64,000 nt of DNA. It comes from Pseudomonas entomophila L48. GTDB taxonomy: Bacteria; Pseudomonadota; Gammaproteobacteria; Pseudomonadales; Pseudomonadaceae. This document shows positions 20,680 through 28,690 of the stretch, in pieces. Both the position numbers and the translations under genes were made by a program. The notes under the pieces are model-generated. The model did no database searches. It was not told where the DNA came from and saw only the letters and a program-made list of their open reading frames with translations. The stretch covers positions 4,422,501 through 4,486,500 of the forward strand of contig NC_008027.1 of the NCBI RefSeq assembly GCF_000026105.1, in the 5' to 3' direction. How positions within the stretch are numbered: position 1 is the first letter of the stretch; each line of letters opens with the position of its first letter.

Positions 20680-23376
20680 TTACCTGCCTACTGCGAAATA
20701 CGAGTAAACGAGCGGGGACGACGTGTAGAAGTTGCGCACTGTAAAGGTCGACAGCGTTGTCGGTACGGCACCTCCAAACGGTGAAGTCGTGCCGTACTGA
20801 ACGGTGTCTCTCACACTCACGAACACGTGGTAGAACTGGTTCGGAAAAGTGGTCGGCAACGAAAAACTATTCGTGGCATTCGCGGCAACTGTCACCTGCC
20901 CCCACTGAATGACAAAGCCACCCAACCAGCCAGGAAGTTTCAGATATCCCGCGTCAGCGAAACTGGCGGCGAAGCCCCAGCGCAGTTTTTTGGGGGTGAC
21001 GGCCACTTCATCAATTTCACCCGCATTGACCTGGTCTTGAGACGCTAATCTGAGAATCCCAGGCTTCGTCTCCGTAGCCGGCCCCACTTGCGATACCAAC
21101 GCGGCCACATCGACCTGCCCCTGATTCACAGGAGTACTCCAGGCCTTGATGCACCACATCACCGACTGGTTTCGAGGCCGCGTTTCAGCAGCGGCCCTAA
21201 CTACCTTCGAAGCATCAAAGCGCGCGATATCACTAGCCGCTATTGAGGATGCATCTCGCGTAATCGTATTGGCGGAGGTTGATTCACCAAAGACTGTGGA
21301 AAATGCACCAGAGGCTCCTCCCATGACGCCAAGGCCAACGCCTGCTCCTCCGCGTAAGCCAATAGAGCCGGTGATGTTCTGAATCGCATCGCTCTGCGAA
21401 GTGCCCATACCTCGACCAGGATCCACGCCACGCCCATGGTCCCAGCCGCGCAGGAACTCGCCTCGGTAATCGGGGAGTCGGAAGTATCCTGCCGGCTCTG
21501 TGCCATTGTTATAGGAAGCACCGAGATAAGCCGCGAGATCCGGATAGGTCGCGACGCTTTGCAAGCTGCCATCGAGCTCGAGGTAACCAGCCGGTACCTC
21601 CGCCTTGGGGAACGGCAGGATCGCACCAACAGGTGTCGAAGAACGCAATGCCTTCAGTTCGGCAACAAGGGCCGCGACGTCGATCTGCCCCTGGTTCACC
21701 GGCGCATTCCAGGCCTTGATGCACCACATCACCGCCAAGTTGCGCGGGCGGGTCTCTGAATCGCCGGTGCTGCCAGAAATCAAACCGGCGATCGCGCCGC
21801 CCAAGGCCCCAGGAGCACTCTCCTTGTAGGCTTTTGCCGTCGCTGACGCGCTATTGCCATACGCTTTCCCGTAGATCGAGGTGACGTCTCCGGTGGCACC
21901 TGTCACAGCCGAGGCCCCTGAACCACCACCGACATTGTCGATGAACCCTACGTCCTTGTGGGTATGCGCCTTGAAGGATTCGCCCTGGGTGCTGCCCACG
22001 GCACGGCCGCTGTCTACACCACGGCCATGGTCCCAACCCCGCAGGAACTCACCACGGGTATCCGGCAGGCGGAAGAACCCTGCCGCTTCGTTGCCCGTGT
22101 TGAATGCTCCACCCAGATAGGCCGCCAGGTCCGGGTACACCGCCGCGCTCTGGGTACTGCCGTCGACTTCGAGGAAGCCCGCCGGCACCGTCCCCCTCGG
22201 GAACGGCAGCATGGTGCCCACCGGCAACGCCGACGCTGTGTTCAAGAGCGCCTGAGTCTCGGCCTTGGTGTAGCTGTTCGCGGCCTGGAACGAACTGAAG
22301 GCCAGGATCTCCACCGCCTCACCCAAGCTGCATGGGGCCTTGAAGGTGATCTTCTGGCCGTCGGACAGGTAGTCGGTGATCTCGCGGCCATTGCGCAGCA
22401 CGATGGTGCTGCCGATGGTGTGCGCCAGGGTGAAGACGGTCTGGCCGACCGACGCCTCGAACGAGTAACGCTCGAATGCTTTGTTGGCACCAACGCCACC
22501 ACCGAGCTGGAAGTAGGTGCCGTCGTAGTTCAGGTCGTACAAGGCGCCAGCGCGGATATCGCCGCCCACCAGGTCGACCAGGCCGTTATTACCGGACTTC
22601 TTTACCGCCACGGCGGCCAAGCCATTGATGCGCGCCGTTACGGCGCCGGTGTTGGTGGCGCTGGCCTGGAACTGGAAGCGCTGGCCAGCGGCGTAGGCCG
22701 CCAGAGCCGACTCGCCGCTCTTGAGCTTCAGCGTCAGGGCATCGGCGGTGCCGGTAGCGACACCCAGCCAGGCCAGCGGCCCGACGTCCTTGGCCGCATC
22801 GGCGCGGCGCAGGTACTGCGGGTGTGGGTCGGCGGCGTCCACGTGCGCCTTGAGCTGGTTGCGGGCGTAGAGCTCGGCCGCTTCGCGGGCCTTGTCCACG
22901 TAGTCACGCGTCGCAAGCACGATGCTCGGGTCGACTTTCAGCGTGACGTTGGCGAGGTTGCCGAACACCACGTGCATGCGGATGGTCTGGGTACGCCCGG
23001 AGCCTTGCGCCAGCAGCGGCTTGTAGCTGGGCGCCGGCTTGGCCACGGCGATGAAGTTGCCGTTGGCGTCTTCCAGCGCCAGCTCGCGGATCCACCAGCC
23101 ACCGGTCTCCGGTGGCAGGACCAGCTCGGCGACCAGCACGCCAGGGTCGGCGGGCGATTGGTAGAGGGCGTTCAGTTGCGCCCGGTAGACCTGGCGCACC
23201 AGCGCGGTCTGGGTGGGTTTCGGGGTGGGATCGGGGGTCTGCGACGGGTCGCCGCCGGCATCGCCGATCAGCATGTGGGTGATGTTCCAGGGCAGCCCCA
23301 GCACGGCGGTATTGGCCTGCTGGGCGATGCCGGTGTTGGTCAGGAACCCACCGAATTGGGTGGTTGCGTTAGCCAT
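20680..23376 (-). CDS. Large tail fibre of the P2-like tailocin (gpH-like)
   Basis: An 898-residue fibre. Residues 1-160 are the baseplate-binding N-terminal domain of P2-type fibres (TQFGGFLTNTGIAQQ, then LVRQVYRAQLNALYQ). Residues about 380-570 and 575-765 are two copies of a phage collar-type module, each with PVG-x-xLPFP, EVDGS or ELDGS, RGEFLRGWDHGRG and ETRPRN-x-x-VMWCIKAW. The last 115 residues form a separate tip (LPGWLGGFVIQWGQV to YFAVGR) found on many fibre ends. It would set the target range of the P2-like particle. The typical R-pyocin fibre carries fewer collar modules. Confidence 0.93.
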   Translation of the reverse strand: MANATTQFGGFLTNTGIAQQANTAVLGLPWNITHMLIGDAGGDPSQTPDPTPKPTQTALVRQVYRAQLNALYQSPADPGVLVAELVLPPETGGWWIRELALEDANGNFIAVAKPAPSYKPLLAQGSGRTQTIRMHVVFGNLANVTLKVDPSIVLATRDYVDKAREAAELYARNQLKAHVDAADPHPQYLRRADAAKDVGPLAWLGVATGTADALTLKLKSGESALAAYAAGQRFQFQASATNTGAVTARINGLAAVAVKKSGNNGLVDLVGGDIRAGALYDLNYDGTYFQLGGGVGANKAFERYSFEASVGQTVFTLAHTIGSTIVLRNGREITDYLSDGQKITFKAPCSLGEAVEILAFSSFQAANSYTKAETQALLNTASALPVGTMLPFPRGTVPAGFLEVDGSTQSAAVYPDLAAYLGGAFNTGNEAAGFFRLPDTRGEFLRGWDHGRGVDSGRAVGSTQGESFKAHTHKDVGFIDNVGGGSGASAVTGATGDVTSIYGKAYGNSASATAKAYKESAPGALGGAIAGLISGSTGDSETRPRNLAVMWCIKAWNAPVNQGQIDVAALVAELKALRSSTPVGAILPFPKAEVPAGYLELDGSLQSVATYPDLAAYLGASYNNGTEPAGYFRLPDYRGEFLRGWDHGRGVDPGRGMGTSQSDAIQNITGSIGLRGGAGVGLGVMGGASGAFSTVFGESTSANTITRDASSIAASDIARFDASKVVRAAAETRPRNQSVMWCIKAWSTPVNQGQVDVAALVSQVGPATETKPGILRLASQDQVNAGEIDEVAVTPKKLRWGFAASFADAGYLKLPGWLGGFVIQWGQVTVAANATNSFSLPTTFPNQFYHVFVSVRDTVQYGTTSPFGGAVPTTLSTFTVRNFYTSSPLVYSYFAVGR

Positions 23377-23980
23377 TGAGGTAGATGTCCAGTATGTCCA
23401 GGGTTTGCTCGTTCACCAGGTTGCAGGCGCCCACATGCACATCGATGTCCGATGCCTGCCAGGGATGTACCTCCAGCAGCTCACCGTCGTAGAGGCCCAC
23501 CGCCTGGTACGCGGGGATCAGGCTTTCCAGGCTGATGTCCAGGCCGACCAGGTGCCGGCTGACTGGCTTGGCGTCCTCGATCAGGCGGGTCAGCTCCTGG
23601 TAGGTCTGTTCGTCGATGCCGCTGTCCGCCACCCCGACCTTCAGGGCGAACGTGCCCGGCACCCCGGCAGGCTTGGCCTGCCACCATTCCTGCACCTCGA
23701 TCAGGTAGCCGAACGGCTCGACCACCCGCCTGAGGGCGCCGAGGGTGCCCTTGTGGGCGTGGACGAAGAACGCCGAGCGGATCACCGAGCGCTTGATCGC
23801 CTCGCTCCAGCTGTCGTCCCAGCGGTCCACCGACCAGGCCCAGGCCAGCTGGTAGAGCAGGTGCGCCGGGCAGGTGTCGGGGTTGTAGAGGGTGCGCAGG
23901 CCGGCCTTGAGGTCTTCGTCGGCGGCCACTTCCAGGGCGCGCTCCAGCGGCGTGCGGTTGAGCGGCAGAAGGCTGTGCAT
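23369..23980 (-). CDS. P2 gpI-like baseplate protein
   Basis: A 203-residue tail protein I (PF09684). The pattern LLYQLAWAWSVDRWDDSW around residues 42-58 and the following helical core are characteristic. It joins the baseplate wedge to the fibres. It overlaps the fibre gene by 8 bases and starts 1 base after the gpJ stop. Confidence 0.95.
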   Translation of the reverse strand: MHSLLPLNRTPLERALEVAADEDLKAGLRTLYNPDTCPAHLLYQLAWAWSVDRWDDSWSEAIKRSVIRSAFFVHAHKGTLGALRRVVEPFGYLIEVQEWWQAKPAGVPGTFALKVGVADSGIDEQTYQELTRLIEDAKPVSRHLVGLDISLESLIPAYQAVGLYDGELLEVHPWQASDIDVHVGACNLVNEQTLDILDIYLNG

Positions 23981-23981
23981 G

Positions 23982-24863
23982 TCAGCCTCCGCGCTTGAGG
24001 TCGATGCCGGTGCACCAGGCCGCCTGGGCCTTGCTCGGGCGGATGTCGCTCCAGCCGATCAGCTCGACCCGGCTCACGCCGTCGATGTGCAACTGGGCGT
24101 CGATGCCGGAGCGGGCGACTTCCAGGCCGAGCCTGCGCCGTGGGTTGATCCAGGCTTGCAGGCGGCGCCGGCATTCGCCGAGGACCGTTTCGTACTCCGG
24201 GCCGTTGTCGGCCATGTGCAGCACGGCCTCGACGCGGTAGGGCAGCACCTCGGCGCTGCGCACGTTGACCCGGTCGGCGACCGGGCGAATGTCGTCGTCG
24301 TTGAGGTAGGCCTGCACCTGCGCCAGCAGCTCGGGGCTGGCCACGCCATCGCCATCCAGGCTCAGCACGGTGATGTCCACCACGGCGGGCGACGGGCTCT
24401 CGGCGGTCGCGTCAGCGACCCGGCCCGAGGCGTTGCGGGCGTGGAGGATGTAGCTGTTGCGCGGGCCGGCGGTGGTCAGGCCTTCGTAGACCAGTTGCAC
24501 CCGCTCGCGCAAGGCATCGTCGGCTTCGAGGATGGCTTCGGTCGGCGGGATCGTGCTCGAGTCGGCGGCCTGGATCACCAGGCGTTGCAGGTTGACGTTG
24601 GCGGCCAGCTGGTCGAGGTCGCGGCCTTCGGCATAAGCCAGCAGCAGCGCCTTGGCGGCATCGTTGATGCGCGCCCGGTTGAGCAGCTTGCGGTAGGCGC
24701 CGACTTCCAGCAGCTTGGTGACCGGGTCGCTTTCCAGGTTGGCGTTCCAGCCATCGCCCAGCTGGGCGCGGAAGCTGGCCAGGTCCTCCTGGTACAGCGC
24801 CTCGAAATCGAGGTCTTCGAGCAGCTGCGGGGCCGGCAGCTTCGACAGGTCGACCTGGCTCAT
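23982..24863 (-). CDS. P2 gpJ-like baseplate wedge protein
   Basis: A 293-residue baseplate J protein (PF04865). It begins MSQVDLSKLPAPQLLEDLDF, as in R-pyocin homologues, and contains YAEGRDLDQLAANVNLQRL and TTAGPRNSYILHA. Its ATG overlaps the gpW stop (ATGA). It is the P2-type partner to the Mu-type wedge at 3125-4165. Confidence 0.95.
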   Translation of the reverse strand: MSQVDLSKLPAPQLLEDLDFEALYQEDLASFRAQLGDGWNANLESDPVTKLLEVGAYRKLLNRARINDAAKALLLAYAEGRDLDQLAANVNLQRLVIQAADSSTIPPTEAILEADDALRERVQLVYEGLTTAGPRNSYILHARNASGRVADATAESPSPAVVDITVLSLDGDGVASPELLAQVQAYLNDDDIRPVADRVNVRSAEVLPYRVEAVLHMADNGPEYETVLGECRRRLQAWINPRRRLGLEVARSGIDAQLHIDGVSRVELIGWSDIRPSKAQAAWCTGIDLKRGG

Positions 24864-25186
24864 ACGGTCACCTCCACCAGCGCGTCGTCGCCCAGGTAGC
24901 GGCCACTCAAGGCCAGGCTGACCTGGCCGTCGAGCACGGCCACGACCTTGACCCGGTCGAGCTTCAGGCGCGGTTCCCAGCGCCCGAGGGCCCGGGCCAC
25001 TTCGGCCTGCACCGCACTCTTCCAGCCTTCGTTGACCGGCAGGTCGACGTAGCGGCGCAGCTGGCTGCCGTACTCGGGGCGCATGCGCCGGCTGCCCAGC
25101 GGGGTGGTGAGGATGTCCTCGATGGATTGGCGCAGGTGGGCGATGCCCGTCAGGGGCTGGCCGGTGCGGCGGTCCAGGCCGATCAT
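24860..25186 (-). CDS. P2 gpW-like baseplate protein (gp25 family)
   Basis: A 108-residue gpW/gp25-type protein (PF04965). The start MIGLDRRTGQPLTG and the block LTTPLGSRRMRPEYGS are signature parts. The ATG at 25186 overlaps the stop of a 15-codon mini-ORF that has a strong ribosome-binding site, so translation may be coupled to that mini-ORF. Confidence 0.95.
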   Translation of the reverse strand: MIGLDRRTGQPLTGIAHLRQSIEDILTTPLGSRRMRPEYGSQLRRYVDLPVNEGWKSAVQAEVARALGRWEPRLKLDRVKVVAVLDGQVSLALSGRYLGDDALVEVTV

Positions 25187-25230
25187 GGGGCACCCCCTGC
25201 GGCAGGCGCACCCCGTGCTTGGGTATGCAT
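25183..25230 (-). CDS. Possible 15-residue leader ORF coupled to gpW
   Basis: ATG at 25230 is preceded by AGGAG at good spacing and runs for 15 codons (MHTQARGAPAAGGAP) to a TGA that overlaps the gpW ATG. gpW itself has no clear ribosome-binding site of its own. The mini-ORF may exist to load ribosomes for gpW. No homologue is known to me. Confidence 0.4.
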   Translation of the reverse strand: MHTQARGAPAAGGAP

Positions 25231-25250
25231 GGCGTTCTCCTGATATGAAA

Positions 25251-25270
25251 GAGCCCGCAGGCGCGGGCTC
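25251..25270 (-). terminator. Hairpin with short U-run at the end of the P2-like spike gene
   Basis: A perfect 8-bp stem (25251-25258 with 25263-25270, 4-base loop) is followed on the minus strand by TTTCATATC. The U-run is short, so it may be a weak terminator or an mRNA-stabilising hairpin. Confidence 0.5.
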
Positions 25271-25826
25271 AGTGCTTGTGATTGGCGGTGTTGCCAGCGG
25301 TATCGATGATCCGCCCGCCGCCGTTGATGTCGCCGCTGACCAGCAGCGGGCCATTGACCGTGACCTTGCCGGTCAGGGTGATGGCCGTGGCATCGAGGGC
25401 GATGGCGCCGTCGTTGACCACCAGGGTGCTGGCACCGACCTTGATGGTCGCGTTGCCGCTGGGCAGCTGGATGTCATAGCGCTTGGCTTGCCAGTCGTAA
25501 GCCAACGAGCCACCGTCGTCGAAGCGCCAGACCTCCACGTGATCGCGGTTGTCCGGCGCGGCGCCAGCATTGCCATAGAGGCCCGGCACGAAGGTGCCCT
25601 GGGCCGGCTCGCCACTGGGGCTGACCAGCACGCCCTGCTCGCCCAGGCTCGGTGCCCGCCAGTGGCGCGCCTTGCCGGCGGCCTGGCTGTGCCAGCGCAC
25701 CCAGGCGCTGGTCCAGTCGCCGTCGGAGACCCGGACGCGGGCGGCGGCGAGGTCTACCGCCACTACCGAGCACGGGATCACCAGGCTGGCCAGCATGCGG
25801 TCGTGCATCGCCGTGGCGTAGCTCAT
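25269..25826 (-). CDS. P2 gpV-like baseplate spike protein
   Basis: A 185-residue spike. The N-terminal OB-fold part (VAVDLAAARVRVSDGDWTSAWV) is followed by a beta-helical stretch with repeating hydrophobic and Gly residues. The protein ends NTANHKH, an HxH motif of the kind that binds metal at the needle tip of P2 gpV. The ATG at 25826 has GGAGGACC upstream and overlaps the preceding gene by 4 bases. Confidence 0.93.
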   Translation of the reverse strand: MSYATAMHDRMLASLVIPCSVVAVDLAAARVRVSDGDWTSAWVRWHSQAAGKARHWRAPSLGEQGVLVSPSGEPAQGTFVPGLYGNAGAAPDNRDHVEVWRFDDGGSLAYDWQAKRYDIQLPSGNATIKVGASTLVVNDGAIALDATAITLTGKVTVNGPLLVSGDINGGGRIIDTAGNTANHKH

Positions 25827-26320
25827 GCCAGGTCCTCCGGGGCCAGGTACTTGTCCTTGTTGCCTGGCCCGGTATCGGGGGCGAAGCCCAGTACCAGGCT
25901 GCCCGGCGGCTGCTCGGGCCATTGCCAGTCAGGCTCGCCCAACAGCACGGGCTGATCCCAGGTCACCTTCCAGAGCGCGCCCTGGTACAGGGCCTGGACG
26001 TTGCGGACTGCCTCGACGAAGTCCAGGCCCCACAACTGCTGGCGCAACAGGTCCATCAATTGCGCGGCCAGCTCGCTGCCTTGCAGCCGAGCATCGGTGG
26101 TGCTCGGATCCGGCGTGATGATGGCCTCGCACATCACGACCAGCACCGAGCGCCCATCGCGGGGCGCCGCGTCGGCGACCATGCTGACGATGCCGTGACG
26201 CAGGGCTGGCAGCGTCGGGTTACCTGCCGTGCCCTTGTCGGCTTCGACCGTGGCCAGGTCGGGCATCGCCTTGCGAATGGAGGCCGTCACGGCCGCCTGC
26301 AGGATTGAAAGTTCACTCAT
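25823..26320 (-). CDS. First tail gene of the P2-like module (R-pyocin-type conserved protein)
   Basis: A 165-residue protein upstream of gpV, the position of the first structural gene in the R-pyocin cluster of P. aeruginosa. It carries LRHGIVSMVADAAPRDGRSV in the middle and an acidic-aromatic C-terminal half. I do not know a precise function; a role in tail completion is likely from position only. The ATG at 26320 has AAGGAG upstream. The previous gene, of the lambda-like module, is separated by a strong terminator at 26393-26417. Confidence 0.75.
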   Translation of the reverse strand: MSELSILQAAVTASIRKAMPDLATVEADKGTAGNPTLPALRHGIVSMVADAAPRDGRSVLVVMCEAIITPDPSTTDARLQGSELAAQLMDLLRQQLWGLDFVEAVRNVQALYQGALWKVTWDQPVLLGEPDWQWPEQPPGSLVLGFAPDTGPGNKDKYLAPEDLA

Positions 26321-26392
26321 GCCGGCTCCTTGCAGCCCGCTTCGAGCTGTCGTATACCGCGGCTGAACATCGAGCCATTGGCTTTCTCCGGG

Positions 26393-26417
26393 CAAAAAAA
26401 TACCGCCGGGTGGCGGT
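26393..26417 (-). terminator. Intrinsic terminator between lambda-like and P2-like modules
   Basis: A 6-bp stem (26402-26407 with 26412-26417, 4-base loop) is followed on the minus strand by A and seven Ts. Seventeen bases of it (GGCAAAAAAATACCGCC on the plus strand) are identical to the terminator at 28253-28277. Confidence 0.82.
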
Positions 26418-26439
26418 TGTCGACTTCGAACCGTGGGCA

Positions 26440-26784
26440 CTATGCCGGGCGCCGTGGGCGGTACTGTTGCTCGGGGAAGCCCTCGGCCCCCTCCTTCCAT
26501 GCCCGCAGGGCAATCCGGTAGGCGCGCCAGTCGGCGGTGGTCATGCCTGGGATGGCAGTTGGGTCGTTGTCATCGAGCATCAGCAGCTGATCGGCGACCA
26601 GCTGCATCTGCTCGGCGACCCACAACCCCTCCTCGCCTTTCCTGACAGCCAACGCCTGGCTGTCGACAAAATCTTGATACTGCTCATCAGAGAGACTGAC
26701 AAAGCCCTCCTGAAGATGCTGGTCCAAGGTGTCTTCGTTGTACGCGTAGATCCCGTCGGTGGCAGGGTCCTTGTAATAAAGCAT
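26440..26784 (-). CDS. Tail fibre assembly chaperone, lambda-like module, fibre 3
   Basis: A 114-residue protein directly after the third lambda-like fibre. It begins MLYYKDPATDGIYAY and ends with WRAYRIALRAWKEGAEGFPEQQY, typical of tail fibre assembly chaperones. The first half is acidic and helical. It differs from the chaperones of the two R-type modules. Confidence 0.82.
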   Translation of the reverse strand: MLYYKDPATDGIYAYNEDTLDQHLQEGFVSLSDEQYQDFVDSQALAVRKGEEGLWVAEQMQLVADQLLMLDDNDPTAIPGMTTADWRAYRIALRAWKEGAEGFPEQQYRPRRPA

Positions 26785-26791
26785 GGCGGCT

Positions 26792-28090
26792 TCACCTCAG
26801 TTCGTAGAAATAGGCCAGGTTGGCAGTACCGTTGGCCGCCGCAACCGAATAGGCCGCCCCTGGAGGAATCACGCAGGTGGCCGTATTGATGTACGCACCA
26901 GCCACGCCAGCGTACTGCCCATAGATCGGAACACCACTGATATACAGGATGGCAGTTGTGTTGATGACACTGGCCGGGCCGAACAACGCCGAGACCTGGA
27001 TGGGCCTGCCGGTGTCATTCGTGTAGTTGACCCCGGCGGCGCGTGCTGCGGTCATGTTCTGCCAGGACTGTCCCAGCCAGGACGGCGTGGTGTTGGCCCA
27101 GGCGCGCCATGTACTCCCGACGAGGAAGCGAACCGCTGCTTCATAACCCGTGACAGAGTACGCAACCTGAATGGCCTCGATGCCGCCGGTTCGCCCCAGG
27201 TGCAGCACCGCACCATAGGCGATGCTCGGTGGACGATTGAGGGTGTCGTTGTTGAACCTATAGATGCCACCCATCCCCACCAGTGCGTTGAGGTCGGTGG
27301 GTGTCGGCGCGTTGGTGCCGATACCGTGGTCCCCCACCTTGAGCAGCTTGCCAGCGGCGCTGTCGAATGGACTGCTGGCAAGGTCCTTGGCCGTGGTGAT
27401 CTGGTTCCAGGCACTCCAGGCATTGTTGGTGAGTACCCGCAGGTATTTCAGCGGCTCTGCGGCGGGGGTGTACTCCTGAACAGAGTAAAGGTCGTTGAAG
27501 CTGCGCACCGACAGGTGCCCATTGACGTTACCGGGTACGACACCGGCCTGGTCGACATTGACATAGTAATCACCTGTCGAACGTAGCGTGTTGAGGGTCG
27601 AGGACGCCACCAACGGAGTGTGACCACCCACGCCAAAATCCCCGACCTTGAGCACCCGGCCAAGGGTGGCATCGGCGCTTGAAGTCGTCAGGCTGGCTGT
27701 CGCCGCCGTACCGAGCTTGGCTGCGTCGGCATGGACGGTCCAAACCGTCCAACTCTTGGTGTTGACGTTGTACGCCCGAGTCGCGGACTTGCCACTCACG
27801 ACTTCGATGGCGAATTGAGTGACAAACCCTCCCGCGCTCACCGAGGTATGGATAAGCGGATAGGTAATGCCTGGTGGCAGATGCGCTGCGCTGCCACTCA
27901 AGGCCGACCACCAACCTGGCCCGGAAGCGTCATTGCAATCGGCAACATTGCGCGTAGCCGGGAGCAGGCCGGTGAGGCCTGTATTGTCCAGCACGGCGAA
28001 GTTGGCATTTATGCGGGAGAATGCCGTGCGGGCGTCATCGCCATCCAACCCGCTAGGCGGTGTACCCAGTCTTACTGGATCGAGTGCCAT
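26792..28090 (-). CDS. Tail fibre 3 of the lambda-like tailocin (pyocin-knob type)
   Basis: A 432-residue fibre. Residues 5-30 share the motif VRLGTPPSG-x-DGDDARTAF with the fibres at 28691 and 35039. Residues 1-165 are closely similar to the 28691-29911 protein. Segments around LRSTGDYYVN and MGGIYRFNNDT look like pyocin-knob repeats seen in tailocin fibres. The C-terminal 130 residues are unique to this protein. It has its own chaperone downstream. Confidence 0.87.
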   Translation of the reverse strand: MALDPVRLGTPPSGLDGDDARTAFSRINANFAVLDNTGLTGLLPATRNVADCNDASGPGWWSALSGSAAHLPPGITYPLIHTSVSAGGFVTQFAIEVVSGKSATRAYNVNTKSWTVWTVHADAAKLGTAATASLTTSSADATLGRVLKVGDFGVGGHTPLVASSTLNTLRSTGDYYVNVDQAGVVPGNVNGHLSVRSFNDLYSVQEYTPAAEPLKYLRVLTNNAWSAWNQITTAKDLASSPFDSAAGKLLKVGDHGIGTNAPTPTDLNALVGMGGIYRFNNDTLNRPPSIAYGAVLHLGRTGGIEAIQVAYSVTGYEAAVRFLVGSTWRAWANTTPSWLGQSWQNMTAARAAGVNYTNDTGRPIQVSALFGPASVINTTAILYISGVPIYGQYAGVAGAYINTATCVIPPGAAYSVAAANGTANLAYFYELR

Positions 28091-28149
28091 CGCTCCTCCT
28101 TGGAGCCAGTCAGATTGGCCTGGGCCAAGCAGATCGACTGGGTGTTCAT
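28072..28149 (-). CDS. Possible 25-residue leader ORF upstream of fibre 3
   Basis: ATG at 28149 follows GGAGAG at good spacing and runs for 25 codons (MNTQSICLAQANLTGSKEER and 5 more) to a TAA that lies inside the start of fibre 3. It lies after a terminator, in the only gap of this module. It may couple translation or be chance. Confidence 0.3.
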   Translation of the reverse strand: MNTQSICLAQANLTGSKEERWHSIQ

Positions 28150-28252
28150 CGCGACTCTCCAGTGTAGGATGGCCCCTTGCACAACGAAGGACGTGGTGCG
28201 TGCAGGGTCAGGCACAGGAGCACATTCGCGCCCGCGATCTGGTGTCCCCAGG

Positions 28253-28277
28253 CAAAAAAATACCGCCTGGCGGCGGT
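28253..28277 (-). terminator. Intrinsic terminator after the fibre 2 chaperone gene
   Basis: A 6-bp stem (28262-28267 with 28272-28277, 4-base loop) is followed on the minus strand by A and seven Ts, nearly the same sequence as at 26393-26417. Both follow a fibre-chaperone pair, so the terminator was probably copied with the cassette. Confidence 0.82.
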
Positions 28278-28297
28278 GGGTGGTGAACTTGGCCAAG

Positions 28298-28678
28298 TCA
28301 GGCCGGCGCTAGCGGCCAATCGATATCAGCGGGGTAACCAGGTTGCTCAGGCAACCGATTCAGCGCGACACGATAGCGCCGCCATTCTTTCAGCCGGGCG
28401 ACTTCAGCCTCACTGGCTTCGTCGAGGTCGACGGCATCCTGCAGCGGAGCAATGGCTGTATCGGCAATGGCCCGAAGGCGCAGTGCTTCGGCCTGGGCAA
28501 CAACCAAAGGATCAGGCGTCAGCAATTTCTGGTAGTAAGCCTCGACCTCGGCTTCGATCATTGGCACGAGGGCCTCGTTGATGTAGTCATCCTGCGAGCC
28601 ATCGGCCTTGAACGCGTGGATCATAGCCAGGCCGTCCCATGGCTCGTCCCGGTAGTACTTCATGTCTGGATCAAACAT
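28298..28678 (-). CDS. Tail fibre assembly chaperone, lambda-like module, fibre 2
   Basis: A 126-residue chaperone. The C-terminal LKEWRRYRVALNRLPEQPGYPADIDWP pattern is a hallmark of tail fibre assembly proteins (PF02413 type). It starts 12 bases after the fibre 2 stop. Confidence 0.9.
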   Translation of the reverse strand: MFDPDMKYYRDEPWDGLAMIHAFKADGSQDDYINEALVPMIEAEVEAYYQKLLTPDPLVVAQAEALRLRAIADTAIAPLQDAVDLDEASEAEVARLKEWRRYRVALNRLPEQPGYPADIDWPLAPA

Positions 28679-28690
28679 CCCTGCCTCCTG

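Noticed and set aside
26340..26390. Separate promoter for the P2-like module after the 26393-26417 terminator
   Set aside because: Only a weak TATACG-like box without a -35 partner; cannot be supported from sequence alone.
28072..28296. 74-residue ORF in the gap before fibre 3
   Set aside because: Its first two thirds run through a terminator hairpin; only the last 25 codons have a ribosome-binding site.
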